NCBI RefSeq assembly: GCF_030407765.1 | Contig: NZ_JASDCU010000012.1 | Span: forward strand, 62,001-126,000 | Source of the DNA: Microbacterium sp. APC 3901 | Lineage (GTDB): Bacteria > Actinomycetota > Actinomycetes > Actinomycetales > Microbacteriaceae | Direction of reading: 5' to 3' | DNA: 64,000 nucleotides | In this document: one piece after another, positions 8,036 to 16,496 of the stretch | Layout of the letters: each line of letters begins with the position of its first letter | How positions within the stretch are numbered: position 1 is the first letter of the stretch | The notes under the pieces: model-generated | The model's database searches: none | What the model was told of the DNA's origin: nothing | The model's input: the letters and a program-made list of their open reading frames with translations, nothing else | Made by a program: the position numbers and the translations under genes

Positions 8036-9403
8036 TCAGCCCCCGGCATCCATCGGGGAATCGAGTTCGGACGGGTGGGTGAGTCGCCACCACTCGCTGG
8101 GCGGGTCGATGCTCCCCTCGATCGTCACGGGTGCGGTGACGGTGTTCGGTCCGGCCGTCCAGGTGACGCTTCCCACGACGGCGCCGTCGAGGTATTCGGT
8201 GGGGGTCTCCATGTCCATCGTCAGCTCGATCGGAGTGTCCGACCAGGTGAAGATCGATGCGCTCTCGCCGATGACGATCTCGGCCGCGGACCCCCACGGC
8301 GTCGAGATGGACCCGATCTCCTGACCTTGGGTCGCGACGGGAACCTGGTGGAAACCGGAGCGGATGCTGTCGAGTGCGGCGATCACCGTGGCGTTCACCG
8401 ACTCGCGCGATGATCCCCCGAGGACGACCCCGGTGACCGCGAGCGGATCGGCCGCGCCCACATCGAGTGTCGCCGTGTACAGCAGGTTGTGGGCGCCCTC
8501 GCCCAGGTTCCCGGTCTTCAGCCCGGTGATCCCGGCCGTGCCGAGGAGACCGTTGGTGTTGTACAGCGGGCCGGCGCCGGGTATCGAGATCGATGACGTC
8601 GAGACGATCTTCGCGATCGCCGGATGTGCGGCAGAGAGCTTCGCGATGGCCAGCAGGTCGGCGGGCGTGCTCGTGTTGCGCGGACTGATGCCGGTGGGCT
8701 CCGTGATCGTCGTTCCGGTGAGCCCGTGGGATGCGAGCCAATCGCGCGTCGCGCCGAGGAACGCGTCCTGCGAGCCGAAGATCCGCGATGACAGCGCCTC
8801 GGCGTAGTTGCTCGCGGAGGGGATGAGCATGACGGCCAGGGCATCGTGCAGCGACATCGAGGTTCCGGTGGGCATCGGAGCGATGGTCGCGCCCCGCACG
8901 TAGTACTCGTCGTACAGATCGTGATCGGCCTCGTCGAACGTGATGGTCGGCCCGGGGTCATCCGCGGAGGTGAGCGGCGCGGCGTCGAGGATGACGAGGG
9001 CGGTGATGAGCTTGGTGATGCTCGCGATCGGGAGCGGTTCGCCCGTCCCTGTCGCCGACCAGGTCCCGCCTGCGCCCTCACCCAGATAGGCATCGGCGCC
9101 GGCGATGCTGATCGCTGATGCCGCGGCCGTGTGCGTGGGGATCGCGGCAGCATCGCCGACCGGGACCTGCGGGGCGCGAGTGGTCACCACCGGCGCAGCC
9201 GTCGGCGCCGTGAGTGCCCACCCGACGTATCCTCCGGTCACGGCCAGCAGCACGCCGAGGCAGACGGCGGTGATCAGGAGCCCCCGTCGCCTGCGTCTTC
9301 TGCGCACCGCGGGGTTCATCCGATCACCGCTGAACTCGTGCTCGTGCGCCATGAGGTCAGCGAAGTCGGACAGCTCATCCACCGGCTGGTCGGGTGCCGT
9401 CAT
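8036..9403 (-). CDS. D-alanyl-D-alanine carboxypeptidase-like serine peptidase
   Basis: The 455-residue protein is membrane-anchored: a cytoplasmic N-terminus with an eight-arginine run (residues about 33-40), one membrane segment (about 41-65), then an extracellular penicillin-binding domain. The S-x-x-K motif is S128-I-T-K131 and K-T-G starts at 296. The middle motif, normally S-x-N, reads S196-A-S-N199, which is unusual. The enzyme should trim the terminal D-Ala of peptidoglycan peptides. The frame extends further upstream, but the start at 9403 gives a normal cytoplasmic tail. It is next to the glycosidase gene on the same strand, but the 40-bp gap and different role suggest a separate unit. 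Confidence 0.85.
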   Translation of the reverse strand: MTAPDQPVDELSDFADLMAHEHEFSGDRMNPAVRRRRRRRGLLITAVCLGVLLAVTGGYVGWALTAPTAAPVVTTRAPQVPVGDAAAIPTHTAAASAISIAGADAYLGEGAGGTWSATGTGEPLPIASITKLITALVILDAAPLTSADDPGPTITFDEADHDLYDEYYVRGATIAPMPTGTSMSLHDALAVMLIPSASNYAEALSSRIFGSQDAFLGATRDWLASHGLTGTTITEPTGISPRNTSTPADLLAIAKLSAAHPAIAKIVSTSSISIPGAGPLYNTNGLLGTAGITGLKTGNLGEGAHNLLYTATLDVGAADPLAVTGVVLGGSSRESVNATVIAALDSIRSGFHQVPVATQGQEIGSISTPWGSAAEIVIGESASIFTWSDTPIELTMDMETPTEYLDGAVVGSVTWTAGPNTVTAPVTIEGSIDPPSEWWRLTHPSELDSPMDAGG

Positions 9404-9443
9404 CGAGAGACCCTCATCGCGCCCCACCTGTCGCTTGCAATCC

Positions 9444-10790
9444 TCAGAAAAGGCCATCCTCGCGCATGTCCGCAGCCTTCGGTATCGGCCGTTCGGGGGA
9501 CAAGGGATGCGATCCGTGCCCCGCCTCCGCGTGGGCGTACTCCGGACGCGTGCTCCTGTGTGCATGAGCGGCGAAGTGGCCGGCAACCGGATTGCGCACG
9601 CGCTCGAGTGATGTGGGCGTCTCGACCAGATCGAAGAGTCCCATGCTGAGCAGGTGATCCGCGCGGGGCGCGGTGCTGTGCCGGTAGGTCCACTCGTACA
9701 TGTCGAAGAGCGGCCACCACGTGTACCCGACCACATCGGTCCCCTCGGCGCGAAGCTGCTCCACCGCGCTCACCGAGGCATCCATCCAGGCGATCCGTGT
9801 CTCGGCGTCATCGGTCACGCAGGTCTCGGCAAGCATGACCGGTGCTCCGTAGCGCTCGGCGTAGCGTCGCAGCATCTCTTTCAGGCCATCCACTCCGTCG
9901 TCGCGAGTCGGCCGCGGGTCGGCGAATCCGCCTCCGTGGTGCACGCCCGTCTCGAACAGCTCGGTCGAGTGTCGGGGGTAGTAGTTCACCCCCATCACGT
10001 CGGGCTGCACGGCGTTGTCGCGGAACCACTGGAGGAGCTCAGGCGAGGCGCCGCGTGAGCGGAGGAGCGAGCAGAGCGGATGCCGATCGTCGACCTTGCC
10101 GGTGACGAGATCCTCGACCAGGAAGCCCTGATGCGCGTAGCGCCGCGCGGTCTCCCAGTGTTCGGGCGCGTCGATGTCTCCGGCGTACCGCATGGACGCG
10201 TCGACATGCACGAACGTCGCCCGGTCGCCGAGCACATCGGCTATCGCGCGCTGAGTGAGCACGAATCCCTTCGCGATGGCGGTCGCGATCTCGACGAGCC
10301 CTGCGGTTCCCTGCCGGTACGGCGGCCAATAGGCGTATTCGCCGCTGAACAGCGAGTGCAGCATCGGCTCGTTCACCGGTGTGTAGTCGGTGGCGACGTC
10401 GCGGTAGCGCTCTGCCGCCCTCGCCGCGTACTCCGCGACGTGCTGCGGGTAGTCGGGATGCGCGAACTGATCGTCGATCCACAACGGTGTGCCGTAGTGC
10501 AGGATGTCGACGATGGGGCGGATGCCGAGCTCGCCGAAGCGGTCCATCACCCGATCGGTCCACGACCAGTCCCACCGGTTGCGCTCGGGGGAGACGACGT
10601 GCCAGGGGATGCCCCAGCGCATGAACTCCGCGCCGACCGAGGCGGCGAGACCGAGGTCGTCGCTCCACTGCTCGTAGTGCTCGGTGAGGGCGTATTCGTC
10701 GATAGCCCGTTCGCCGGGCCGCTCCTGGGGGATGAAGGTGTTCTCGATGCCGAGGCCGAAGTGCAGCAGGCCGTCGCGGTACCAGGTCAT
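9444..10790 (-). CDS. Glycoside hydrolase family 1 enzyme (beta-glucosidase-like)
   Basis: The 448-residue protein has the GH1 TIM-barrel pattern. The acid/base glutamate lies in TPVNEP (E141). The nucleophile is probably the Glu of M-L-A-E-T-C (E322), where classical GH1 enzymes have T/V-E-N-G. RWGIPWHVVSPERNRWDW and YTWWPLFDMYEW are other family positions. No signal peptide is present, so it should act in the cytoplasm on a disaccharide or glycoside imported by the ABC system encoded just upstream on the same strand. Its start lies 7 bp after the stop codon of the second permease, making it the last gene of that operon. Confidence 0.85.
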   Translation of the reverse strand: MTWYRDGLLHFGLGIENTFIPQERPGERAIDEYALTEHYEQWSDDLGLAASVGAEFMRWGIPWHVVSPERNRWDWSWTDRVMDRFGELGIRPIVDILHYGTPLWIDDQFAHPDYPQHVAEYAARAAERYRDVATDYTPVNEPMLHSLFSGEYAYWPPYRQGTAGLVEIATAIAKGFVLTQRAIADVLGDRATFVHVDASMRYAGDIDAPEHWETARRYAHQGFLVEDLVTGKVDDRHPLCSLLRSRGASPELLQWFRDNAVQPDVMGVNYYPRHSTELFETGVHHGGGFADPRPTRDDGVDGLKEMLRRYAERYGAPVMLAETCVTDDAETRIAWMDASVSAVEQLRAEGTDVVGYTWWPLFDMYEWTYRHSTAPRADHLLSMGLFDLVETPTSLERVRNPVAGHFAAHAHRSTRPEYAHAEAGHGSHPLSPERPIPKAADMREDGLF

Positions 10791-10797
10791 AGGAATG

Positions 10798-11667
10798 TCA
10801 CTTCAGTCCGGTGGAGGCGATGCTTTCGACGAAGCGTCGCTGGATGAGCAGGAAGACGATGGCGAGCGGCAGCACGGCGATGAGCGAGCCCGCCATCATG
10901 ACGCCCTGAGGGATGATGCCGCCGGGTCCTGTCAACAGGGTGAGTCCTGACGTGACGGTGCCCATCTCGGCATCCGTCGTGAACACCAGCGGCCAGAGGA
11001 GGTCGTTCCAGTTGTTCACGAAGATGTAGATCCCGAGGGTGAGCAGTGCGGGCACCGCGTTCGGCAGCACGACGCTGCGGAAGATGCGGAACTCGCTCGC
11101 CCCGTCGATGCGCGCGGCGTTGTCGAGGTCGCGCGGCAGCGACAGGAAGAACTGCCGCAGGAAGAAGATGCCGAACGCGTCGGCGGCTCGGGGCGCGATG
11201 AGTCCTGCGTAGGAGTTGACCCACCCGAGGTCGGAGACGAGCTGATAGATCGGGATGAGGGTCGCCTGGAACGGGATCATCAGACTCGCGATGATCGCGA
11301 TGAGCAGCACCTTGCTGCCTCGGAAGTCGAGTCGGGCGAGCGCATAGGCCGCGAGCGAGTCGAAGACCAGAGCGAACAGGGTGACCCCGCCGGCGAACAC
11401 GAAGCTGTTCAATATCAGACGTGCGAACGGCAGCTCGGTGAAGATCCTCGTGAAGTTGTCGAGGGTCCATGCGCTCGGCAGGAGCGTAGGCGGATACGCG
11501 TTCACCTCGGACACCGGCTTGAAGGCGGTGAACACGATGATGAGGATCGGCAGCATCACGGCGAGCGTCGCCGCCGCCGCGACGACCAGCAGAGCGACGG
11601 ATGCGAGCCGGCGCCTCGTCGCGTGGGGCGACCGGCGCGCGACGGGCGGAGAAGCGAGCGCGGTCAC
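10798..11667 (-). CDS. Sugar ABC transporter permease (MalG type)
   Basis: The 289-residue protein has six predicted membrane helices and the cytoplasmic EAA loop (LDNAARIDGASEFRIFRSVVLPNAVPAL) that contacts the ATPase. The GTG start at 11667 overlaps the stop codon of the preceding permease by 4 bp (GTGA), which fixes the start and implies coupled translation. With the MalF-type partner and the binding protein it forms a CUT1-type importer. No ATPase gene is present in this operon, as is common in actinobacteria where a shared MsiK-type ATPase serves several importers. Confidence 0.9.
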   Translation of the reverse strand: MTALASPPVARRSPHATRRRLASVALLVVAAAATLAVMLPILIIVFTAFKPVSEVNAYPPTLLPSAWTLDNFTRIFTELPFARLILNSFVFAGGVTLFALVFDSLAAYALARLDFRGSKVLLIAIIASLMIPFQATLIPIYQLVSDLGWVNSYAGLIAPRAADAFGIFFLRQFFLSLPRDLDNAARIDGASEFRIFRSVVLPNAVPALLTLGIYIFVNNWNDLLWPLVFTTDAEMGTVTSGLTLLTGPGGIIPQGVMMAGSLIAVLPLAIVFLLIQRRFVESIASTGLK

Positions 11668-12620
11668 GAGGCATCCGCCTCTCGGCGTGAGAAGAAGAGG
11701 AACTGCACGAGGCTCAGCACCAGCGTGATGAGCAGCAGGACGTACGACAGCGCCGACGCGAATCCGAGCTCGAGCTTGCGGAAGCCCGATTCGTAGATCT
11801 CCATGACGATCGTCTGCGTGCTGCCGTAGGGGCCGCCACCGGTCATCACGTAGATCTGATCGAACGCCTGCAGCGCGGCGATGAGCGCGACGATGAGCAC
11901 GAAGCCGAGCGAGTTGCTGAGCATCGGAAGGGTGATGCTGCGGAACCGCTGCCAGGCGCTCGCGCCGTCGACGCGGGCGGCCTCGTAGAGACTGCCGGGG
12001 ATGTCCTGGAGTCCGGCGAGGAAGATCACCATGTAGAACCCGAAGCTCTTCCAGACGGCGACGAGCACCACGGTCGGCATGGCGAGTACCGGATCCTGCA
12101 GGACATTGCCGAGCCGGATGCCGAAGCCACGGAGCCAGTAGTTGAGGAGACCGATCTGCGGGTCGAGGAGGTACGACCACGCGAACGCGGCGACGGCGAG
12201 GGAGACGATGAACGGCAGGAACAGCATCGTGCGGAAGGCCCCGCGCCCTGGAAGGAGCCGGTTGTTGAGCAGCAGGGCGAAGACCAGCGCGATCACCACG
12301 ACGACTGGGGTGAACAGCAGCGAGTACACCGCGGTGTTGCCCATCGCGGTGAGCACGCCGGCGTCGGTGAAGACGTCGACGTAGTTCTGCAGCCCGACCC
12401 ACTCCTCGTCACCGAAGCCGCTTGCGTCGGTGAACGACAGTCGGAGAGCCGAGAGCATCGGCCATGCGACGAACACCGTGAGGATGATGATCGCCGGAAG
12501 GAGGAACGCGATCACCGTCAGGCGGTACCTGTTGCTGCGGCGGAGGGGCGTGCGCCCACCCAGTGGTGCGGGTGGGCGATAGGAACGGCGGGCGGGGGGC
12601 GCGGCGGCCTGCGTCGTCAT
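11664..12620 (-). CDS. Sugar ABC transporter permease (MalF type)
   Basis: The 318-residue protein begins with a Pro/Arg-rich cytoplasmic tail, followed by about six membrane helices and the EAA loop LYEAARVDGASAWQRFRSITLPML. It is the partner of the MalG-type permease, with which it overlaps by 4 bp. An intercistronic hairpin (12645-12677) separates it from the binding-protein gene upstream. Confidence 0.9.
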   Translation of the reverse strand: MTTQAAAPPARRSYRPPAPLGGRTPLRRSNRYRLTVIAFLLPAIIILTVFVAWPMLSALRLSFTDASGFGDEEWVGLQNYVDVFTDAGVLTAMGNTAVYSLLFTPVVVVIALVFALLLNNRLLPGRGAFRTMLFLPFIVSLAVAAFAWSYLLDPQIGLLNYWLRGFGIRLGNVLQDPVLAMPTVVLVAVWKSFGFYMVIFLAGLQDIPGSLYEAARVDGASAWQRFRSITLPMLSNSLGFVLIVALIAALQAFDQIYVMTGGGPYGSTQTIVMEIYESGFRKLELGFASALSYVLLLITLVLSLVQFLFFSRREADAS

Positions 12621-12644
12621 CGGCGCTGCTTTCTCGAAGAAAGA

Positions 12645-12677
12645 CGCGGGAGGGGCGACGTGGGCGCCCCTCCCGCG
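12645..12677 (-). terminator. Intercistronic hairpin between binding-protein and permease genes
   Basis: CGCGGGAGGGGCG (12645-12657) pairs with CGCCCCTCCCGCG (12665-12677), a perfect 13-bp stem with a 7-base loop. On the minus strand it is followed by TCTTTCTTC. It sits inside the operon just after the binding-protein stop codon, where such hairpins reduce read-through or protect the upstream mRNA so that more binding protein than permease is made. Confidence 0.6.
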
Positions 12678-12684
12678 AGCGGAG

Positions 12685-13950
12685 TCACTTGATGGCCTGC
12701 TGGATCTGGCTCTGGGCGGCGGAGAGCAGCTCGTCGAGGTCGCCTCCTGCGACGGCCTTCTGAGTGAGGGTGTCGATGGCCGCGAGCACGTCGACGCTGT
12801 TGACCACGCCGGGAAGCAGCGCGCGACCGGTCGGTGCGATCTCAGTCAGCGACACGACGACCGGGTTCGACTCGACCGACTCGAGGGGGATGTCGGTGCG
12901 CAGCGGGGGCCATCCCGACGCGAGCGACCACTCGGTGGCGACGTCCTCCTGGAAGAAATAGGAGAAGAACGCCTCGGCGCCCGTGACCTGAGCGTCGTCG
13001 GCCTGTTCGGTGATGCCCATGGACACCCCGATGGCGGATGCCGCCTGATCTTCCGGACCGGCGGGGATCGCCGCGATGCCGTAGTCGATGTCGTTGTCGG
13101 CCGAGATGAATGACATCCACGGTCCGCCGACGTGCATCGCCGCCTTGCCTGAGCTGAAGAGCTCGTCGGCGCCGATGCCGTCGAGTCCCGTCGGGGAGAT
13201 CTTGTCGTTCGTGATGGCGTCGACCCAGTAGGCGATCGACTCGGCGTTCTCGCTCGAGTCGATGACGGCATCCGTCGATCCGTCGACGATTCCGCCGCCA
13301 CCGCTGAGCAGCAGGCTCGGCCACAGCCCGTTCGCGACGGTCGCGTGATCGGGGAGTGCGAGCCCGTACTGCTCGGGGGTGCCGTCGCCGTCTTCATCGA
13401 CGGTGAGCGCCTTCGCGGCCTCGACCCATTCGTCCCAGGTCGTGGGGAACTCGTCGATGCCCGCGGCGGTGAAGAGCGCCTTGTTGTAGAACACCGAGAG
13501 CGGCACGAACCCGGTCGGCACTCCATAAGGCGTGCCGTCGACGGTGACCATGTCGACCGACTGCTCGGCGAGCTCGGCGGTGTTGCTGTCGTCCGAGGCG
13601 TAGAAGTCGGTCAGGTCGACGAATGCCCCGCGGTCGGCGTACACCGGCATCCGCTCTGCGGGCATCGCCACGATGTCCGGGCCCTCGTCCGACGACAGCG
13701 CCGGAAGCAGCGTGTCGTCGATGACCGCCCACGTCTTGGTCTCGGTTTCGATGACGTAGTCGTCTTGCGACTCGTTAAAGTCGGCCACGATCTGGTCGAG
13801 GACCTCACCGTCGGCTTCGGTGTATCCGTGCCAGAACGTGAGGGTGGTGGGTCCTGTGGGGTCGTCGTCCGCGGGGGCGGAGCAACCGGCGAGGGCGAGC
13901 GCTGTCGCGCTCGCCGCGGCGACGGCCATCATGGTTCGTCTCATCATCAT
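12685..13950 (-). CDS. Sugar ABC transporter substrate-binding lipoprotein
   Basis: The 421-residue protein has a lipoprotein signal peptide ending L-A-L-A-G-C23, then a family 1 extracellular solute-binding domain (LTFWHGYTEADGEVLDQIVADFNESQ; later GKAAMHVGGPWMSF). It should capture a mono- or oligosaccharide outside the membrane and deliver it to the two permeases encoded downstream. Three consecutive ATG codons start the gene; the first, at 13950, is 8 bases after an AGAAGGG ribosome binding site. It is the first gene of the operon, and a LacI-type operator sits at the promoter. Confidence 0.9.
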   Translation of the reverse strand: MMMRRTMMAVAAASATALALAGCSAPADDDPTGPTTLTFWHGYTEADGEVLDQIVADFNESQDDYVIETETKTWAVIDDTLLPALSSDEGPDIVAMPAERMPVYADRGAFVDLTDFYASDDSNTAELAEQSVDMVTVDGTPYGVPTGFVPLSVFYNKALFTAAGIDEFPTTWDEWVEAAKALTVDEDGDGTPEQYGLALPDHATVANGLWPSLLLSGGGGIVDGSTDAVIDSSENAESIAYWVDAITNDKISPTGLDGIGADELFSSGKAAMHVGGPWMSFISADNDIDYGIAAIPAGPEDQAASAIGVSMGITEQADDAQVTGAEAFFSYFFQEDVATEWSLASGWPPLRTDIPLESVESNPVVVSLTEIAPTGRALLPGVVNSVDVLAAIDTLTQKAVAGGDLDELLSAAQSQIQQAIK

Positions 13951-14008
13951 CTTCGATGCCCTTCTGTGACTGCGGTGTCAGGTCGGCTCGGGTGCCGTGG
14001 TGCTCGGG

Positions 14009-14037
14009 TTTACAACGATGGAGGTAAACGTTGTAAA
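14009..14037. promoter_or_regulatory. LacI-type operator at the sugar-operon promoter
   Basis: TTTACAACG (14009-14017) and CGTTGTAAA (14029-14037) form a 9-bp inverted repeat with an 11-base spacer. The inner sequence at 14035-14026, TACAACGTTT on the minus strand, recurs exactly upstream of the LacI gene at 15132-15141. The repeat lies directly downstream of the -10 box and covers the expected transcription start. Confidence 0.7.
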
Positions 14038-14040
14038 TGG

Positions 14041-14069
14041 ATGATCGCGCCTTCATCGAGCCATGTCAA
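14041..14069 (-). promoter_or_regulatory. Promoter of the sugar ABC operon
   Basis: On the minus strand, TTGACA (14069-14064), 17 bases, then GATCAT (14046-14041). The -35 is perfect and the spacing ideal. The operator begins 4 bp further downstream. Confidence 0.6.
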
Positions 14070-14085
14070 GAGGGGGGTTGCTCGA

Positions 14086-15120
14086 CTAGCGGGCGGCGGC
14101 GGTCGACTCGCGCTCGACGAGCGAGAAGTCGGTGAAGACCTCGCGGGGAGGCCCGGCATCCGCTCCGCCTATGCGTGCGACGAGAAGATCCACTGCGGTG
14201 CGGGCGATCTCGGATCGCCCGGGGTTGATCGTCGAGAGGGCAGGCAGGCTGTAGCGCGTCTCGTCGAGGTCGTCGAAGCCGATCACGGCCACGTCCTCCG
14301 GAACCCGCACACCGCGTTCGAGGAGCACCCGCATCGCGCCGAGCGCGAGGGAGTCGTTGAAGGCGACGATGCCGTCGAACTGCACTCCGGCGTCGAGCAC
14401 GGCGCGCATGGCATCGGCCCCGTCGGCCCGATGCCAGAGGTCCACCGGAACCACGAGACTGTCGTCGAGGGGGACTCTTGCGGCAGCGAGTGCGTCGGTG
14501 TAGCCCTGAAGGCGAAGGCCGGGGGAGCCGAACTCCTCACTGGGGTGCGAGCCGAGAGCGAGAATTCGTCGACGGCCCAGCGCGAGCAGATGAGCGGTGG
14601 CGGCCTGCGCGCCCTCGGTGTTGCGCATCGTCACGTGATCGCGCGACGAGTCGAAGAGGCGCTCGCCCAGCAGCACCATCGGCACGGGCACGCGTTCGAG
14701 CAGTGCAGCATCGCCCTGCTCGAGAGTGAGCACCGAATGCAGGATCCCGTCGAGTCCGCGAAGGTGGGCGTCACGCAACGCGGCGAGCTCGCTCTCGCGA
14801 TCGAGGTCGAACTGCTCGATGAGCACCGAGAAGCCGCGCTCGCGTGCCGCTCGCATGACATCGTCGGCGAGCTCGGCGAAATAGGGGTTCCGCAGATCGG
14901 GCACGATCAGCCCGATCATGTCGGTGCGGCCGGAGCGCAGGCTGCGCGCTGCGCGGTTGGGTTGATAGTGCAGCTGGTCGATCGCCTTCTCCACCCGCTC
15001 ACGCGTCTCAGGGCGGATGTGCGGATAGCCGTTGATGACGTTCGAGACGGTCTTGATCGACACGCCCGCCGCCCGCGCGACGTCGTGCAGAGTCGCCGTC
15101 GTCTCTGACCCAGCTTTCAT
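14086..15120 (-). CDS. LacI family regulator of the sugar operon
   Basis: The 344-residue protein has the LacI helix-turn-helix (ATLHDVARAAGVSIKTVSNVINGYPHIRPETRERVEKAI), the hinge YQPNRAARSLRSGRTDMIGLIVPDL, and a sugar-binding-type effector domain (ending with DVAVIGFDDLDETRYSLPALSTI). The ATG at 15120 is chosen because the minus-strand box TAGAGT (15133-15128) lies 7 bases upstream, the leaderless pattern. The same TACAACGTTT motif overlaps this box and the sugar-operon promoter, so the protein probably represses both the operon and itself. The gene lies immediately upstream of the operon, on the same strand. Confidence 0.9.
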   Translation of the reverse strand: MKAGSETTATLHDVARAAGVSIKTVSNVINGYPHIRPETRERVEKAIDQLHYQPNRAARSLRSGRTDMIGLIVPDLRNPYFAELADDVMRAARERGFSVLIEQFDLDRESELAALRDAHLRGLDGILHSVLTLEQGDAALLERVPVPMVLLGERLFDSSRDHVTMRNTEGAQAATAHLLALGRRRILALGSHPSEEFGSPGLRLQGYTDALAAARVPLDDSLVVPVDLWHRADGADAMRAVLDAGVQFDGIVAFNDSLALGAMRVLLERGVRVPEDVAVIGFDDLDETRYSLPALSTINPGRSEIARTAVDLLVARIGGADAGPPREVFTDFSLVERESTAAAR

Positions 15121-15127
15121 TCTGCGC

Positions 15128-15141
15128 ACTCTACAACGTTT
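15128..15141 (-). promoter_or_regulatory. Leaderless promoter and operator of the LacI gene
   Basis: The minus-strand -10 box TAGAGT (15133-15128) is 7 bases before the ATG at 15120. The plus-strand TACAACGTTT at 15132-15141 overlaps its upstream edge and is identical to the core operator of the sugar operon, which indicates autoregulation. Confidence 0.55.
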
Positions 15142-15221
15142 CCCCTGCGGCCTCGGACGCCATGCGATCACGAAACGGATGCGTGACGCGGGCTCGAGCG
15201 TGCCCACGAAGCGAGGAGCGC

Positions 15222-15262
15222 GATAACCTTATCAAGTCGATGCAATTTGATAAGGTTATCAA
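15222..15262. promoter_or_regulatory. Twin palindromic operator of the AAA ATPase gene
   Basis: GATAACCTTATCAA (15222-15235) and TTGATAAGGTTATC (15247-15260) are perfect 14-bp inverted copies separated by 11 bases. Each arm is itself palindromic: TTGATAA-GG-TTATCAA spans 15247-15262, and GATAA-CC-TTATC spans 15222-15233. This gives two dimer-type sites 27 bp apart, the second ending one base before the ATG at 15264. The block is AT-rich in GC-rich surroundings. TAAGGT (15251-15256) could be a leaderless -10 box inside the second site. Confidence 0.7.
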
Positions 15263-15263
15263 C

Positions 15264-16496
15264 ATGCGTGATGCACTCGACAACCCGTTCAGTCCCGGCT
15301 CCGACACGATCCCGGACGTATGGGCAGGTCGCACCGAGCAGCTGAGCGACTGGCGTGATGTCGTGCGTCCGCGCAGGCTCGCGGGTCTCCCCGAGCGAGG
15401 CAGAACGATCCTCGGAGAACCCGGCCTCGGAAAGTCCACTCTCGTCCGCCGTATCGCTCAGGAGGCATCCCGTGCGGGGGACTGGGTCACGCCCCAGCTG
15501 CGCATCCCCGCCGGTGCCGATCCACTGAAGCTCGTCGCAGAGGCGGTGTTGAAGCTCGCGGACGACGCGGACCTCTCCTCCTCGAGAGAGAAGCGCATCG
15601 GGGACGCAATCGCACGTGTCCAGGCGGTCGCTGTCTCCGGCATCTCTCTGACGCTCCGTGGCGCCGACGGGCGTGAGCCATACACGGCGCTCACTGAGCT
15701 GCTCATCGAGGTCGGCCTGGCCGCGATCGCCAGCGGCCGGGTCATGGCGCTCATCCACGTCGACGAGGTCCAGAACATCACAGATGAGAAGGCGCTCTCG
15801 CAGCTGCTCATCGCGCTCGGAGACGCTCTCACTCACGAGGTCGAGGTCGCAGTTCCCGGAGGTGCGCGCGTGAGCCGCTCACTGCCGATCGCCGTCTACC
15901 TCACCGGACTCCCGGACTTCGAGGACATGGCCGGCGCGCGCAAGGGCGCCACCTTCGCTCGCCGTTTCAAGACCACCACGCTGTCGGCCATCGACGAGGA
16001 GGACCTCGCCGAGGCGCTGCAGGAGTTCGTTCTCGAGGGGTGGGAAGTCTCGGATGGATCCGGCGGCACGGCCCGCGTGCGGATGGAGCCCGACGCTGCG
16101 GGTCTCGTCGTCGACGTCTGCCGCGGCGAGCCGTTCCTGTTCCAGCTCGCCGGTGAGCAGGCCTGGTATGCAGGCGCGACCCGGACGATCACCTCGGAGC
16201 AGGTCCGCCGAGGATGGCGAGGCGCACAGCGGGAAGCGACCGCACACGTCGAGCGCATCCTCGAGCGTCTTCCGGCACGCGAGCGCCAGATGCTGCAGGC
16301 GATGGCCGAGCTGCCCGCCGCCGAGCGCACGGCCACCCGAATCGCAGAGGCGATGGGGTTCTCCAAGGTCACCGAGGTGGGGCCGACGGCTCAGCGTCTG
16401 GACACTGTGCGCGGCATCATCGACCGGGGCAAGCCCTATACGTTCCGGCACCGCGCGGTCGAGGCGTACCTCACCAGCGACTGGCCGAACGTCTGA
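15264..16496 (+). CDS. AAA family ATPase of unknown role
   Basis: The 410-residue protein starts NPFSPGSDTIPDVWAGR, the opening typical of an ORC1/AAA-type ATPase family common in actinobacteria. It has Walker A GEPGLGKST (51-59) and Walker B MALIHVDEVQN (161-171), and a helical C-terminal region containing a winged-helix-like segment (LPAAERTATRIAEAMGFSKVTEVGPTAQRLDTVRGIIDRG). Such proteins may act as switch or sensor ATPases; some lie in defence or mobile regions, but no partner gene is adjacent here. No strong ribosome binding site is present, and the start codon abuts a palindromic operator. I do not know its function. Confidence 0.75.
   Translation: MRDALDNPFSPGSDTIPDVWAGRTEQLSDWRDVVRPRRLAGLPERGRTILGEPGLGKSTLVRRIAQEASRAGDWVTPQLRIPAGADPLKLVAEAVLKLADDADLSSSREKRIGDAIARVQAVAVSGISLTLRGADGREPYTALTELLIEVGLAAIASGRVMALIHVDEVQNITDEKALSQLLIALGDALTHEVEVAVPGGARVSRSLPIAVYLTGLPDFEDMAGARKGATFARRFKTTTLSAIDEEDLAEALQEFVLEGWEVSDGSGGTARVRMEPDAAGLVVDVCRGEPFLFQLAGEQAWYAGATRTITSEQVRRGWRGAQREATAHVERILERLPARERQMLQAMAELPAAERTATRIAEAMGFSKVTEVGPTAQRLDTVRGIIDRGKPYTFRHRAVEAYLTSDWPNV

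Noticed and set aside
7762..8082. Possible 106-codon gene downstream of the amidohydrolase
   Set aside because: Pro/Arg/Ser-rich, covers a terminator hairpin and has no start signal.
13345..15108. Plus-strand open frame of about 590 codons opposite the binding protein and LacI genes
   Set aside because: It crosses the promoter/operator region and two conserved genes in antisense.
15222..15262. Attachment site or insertion-sequence ends flanking the AAA ATPase gene
   Set aside because: Only one copy of the inverted repeat exists, upstream of the gene. Nothing matches at the 3' end and no recombinase gene is near.
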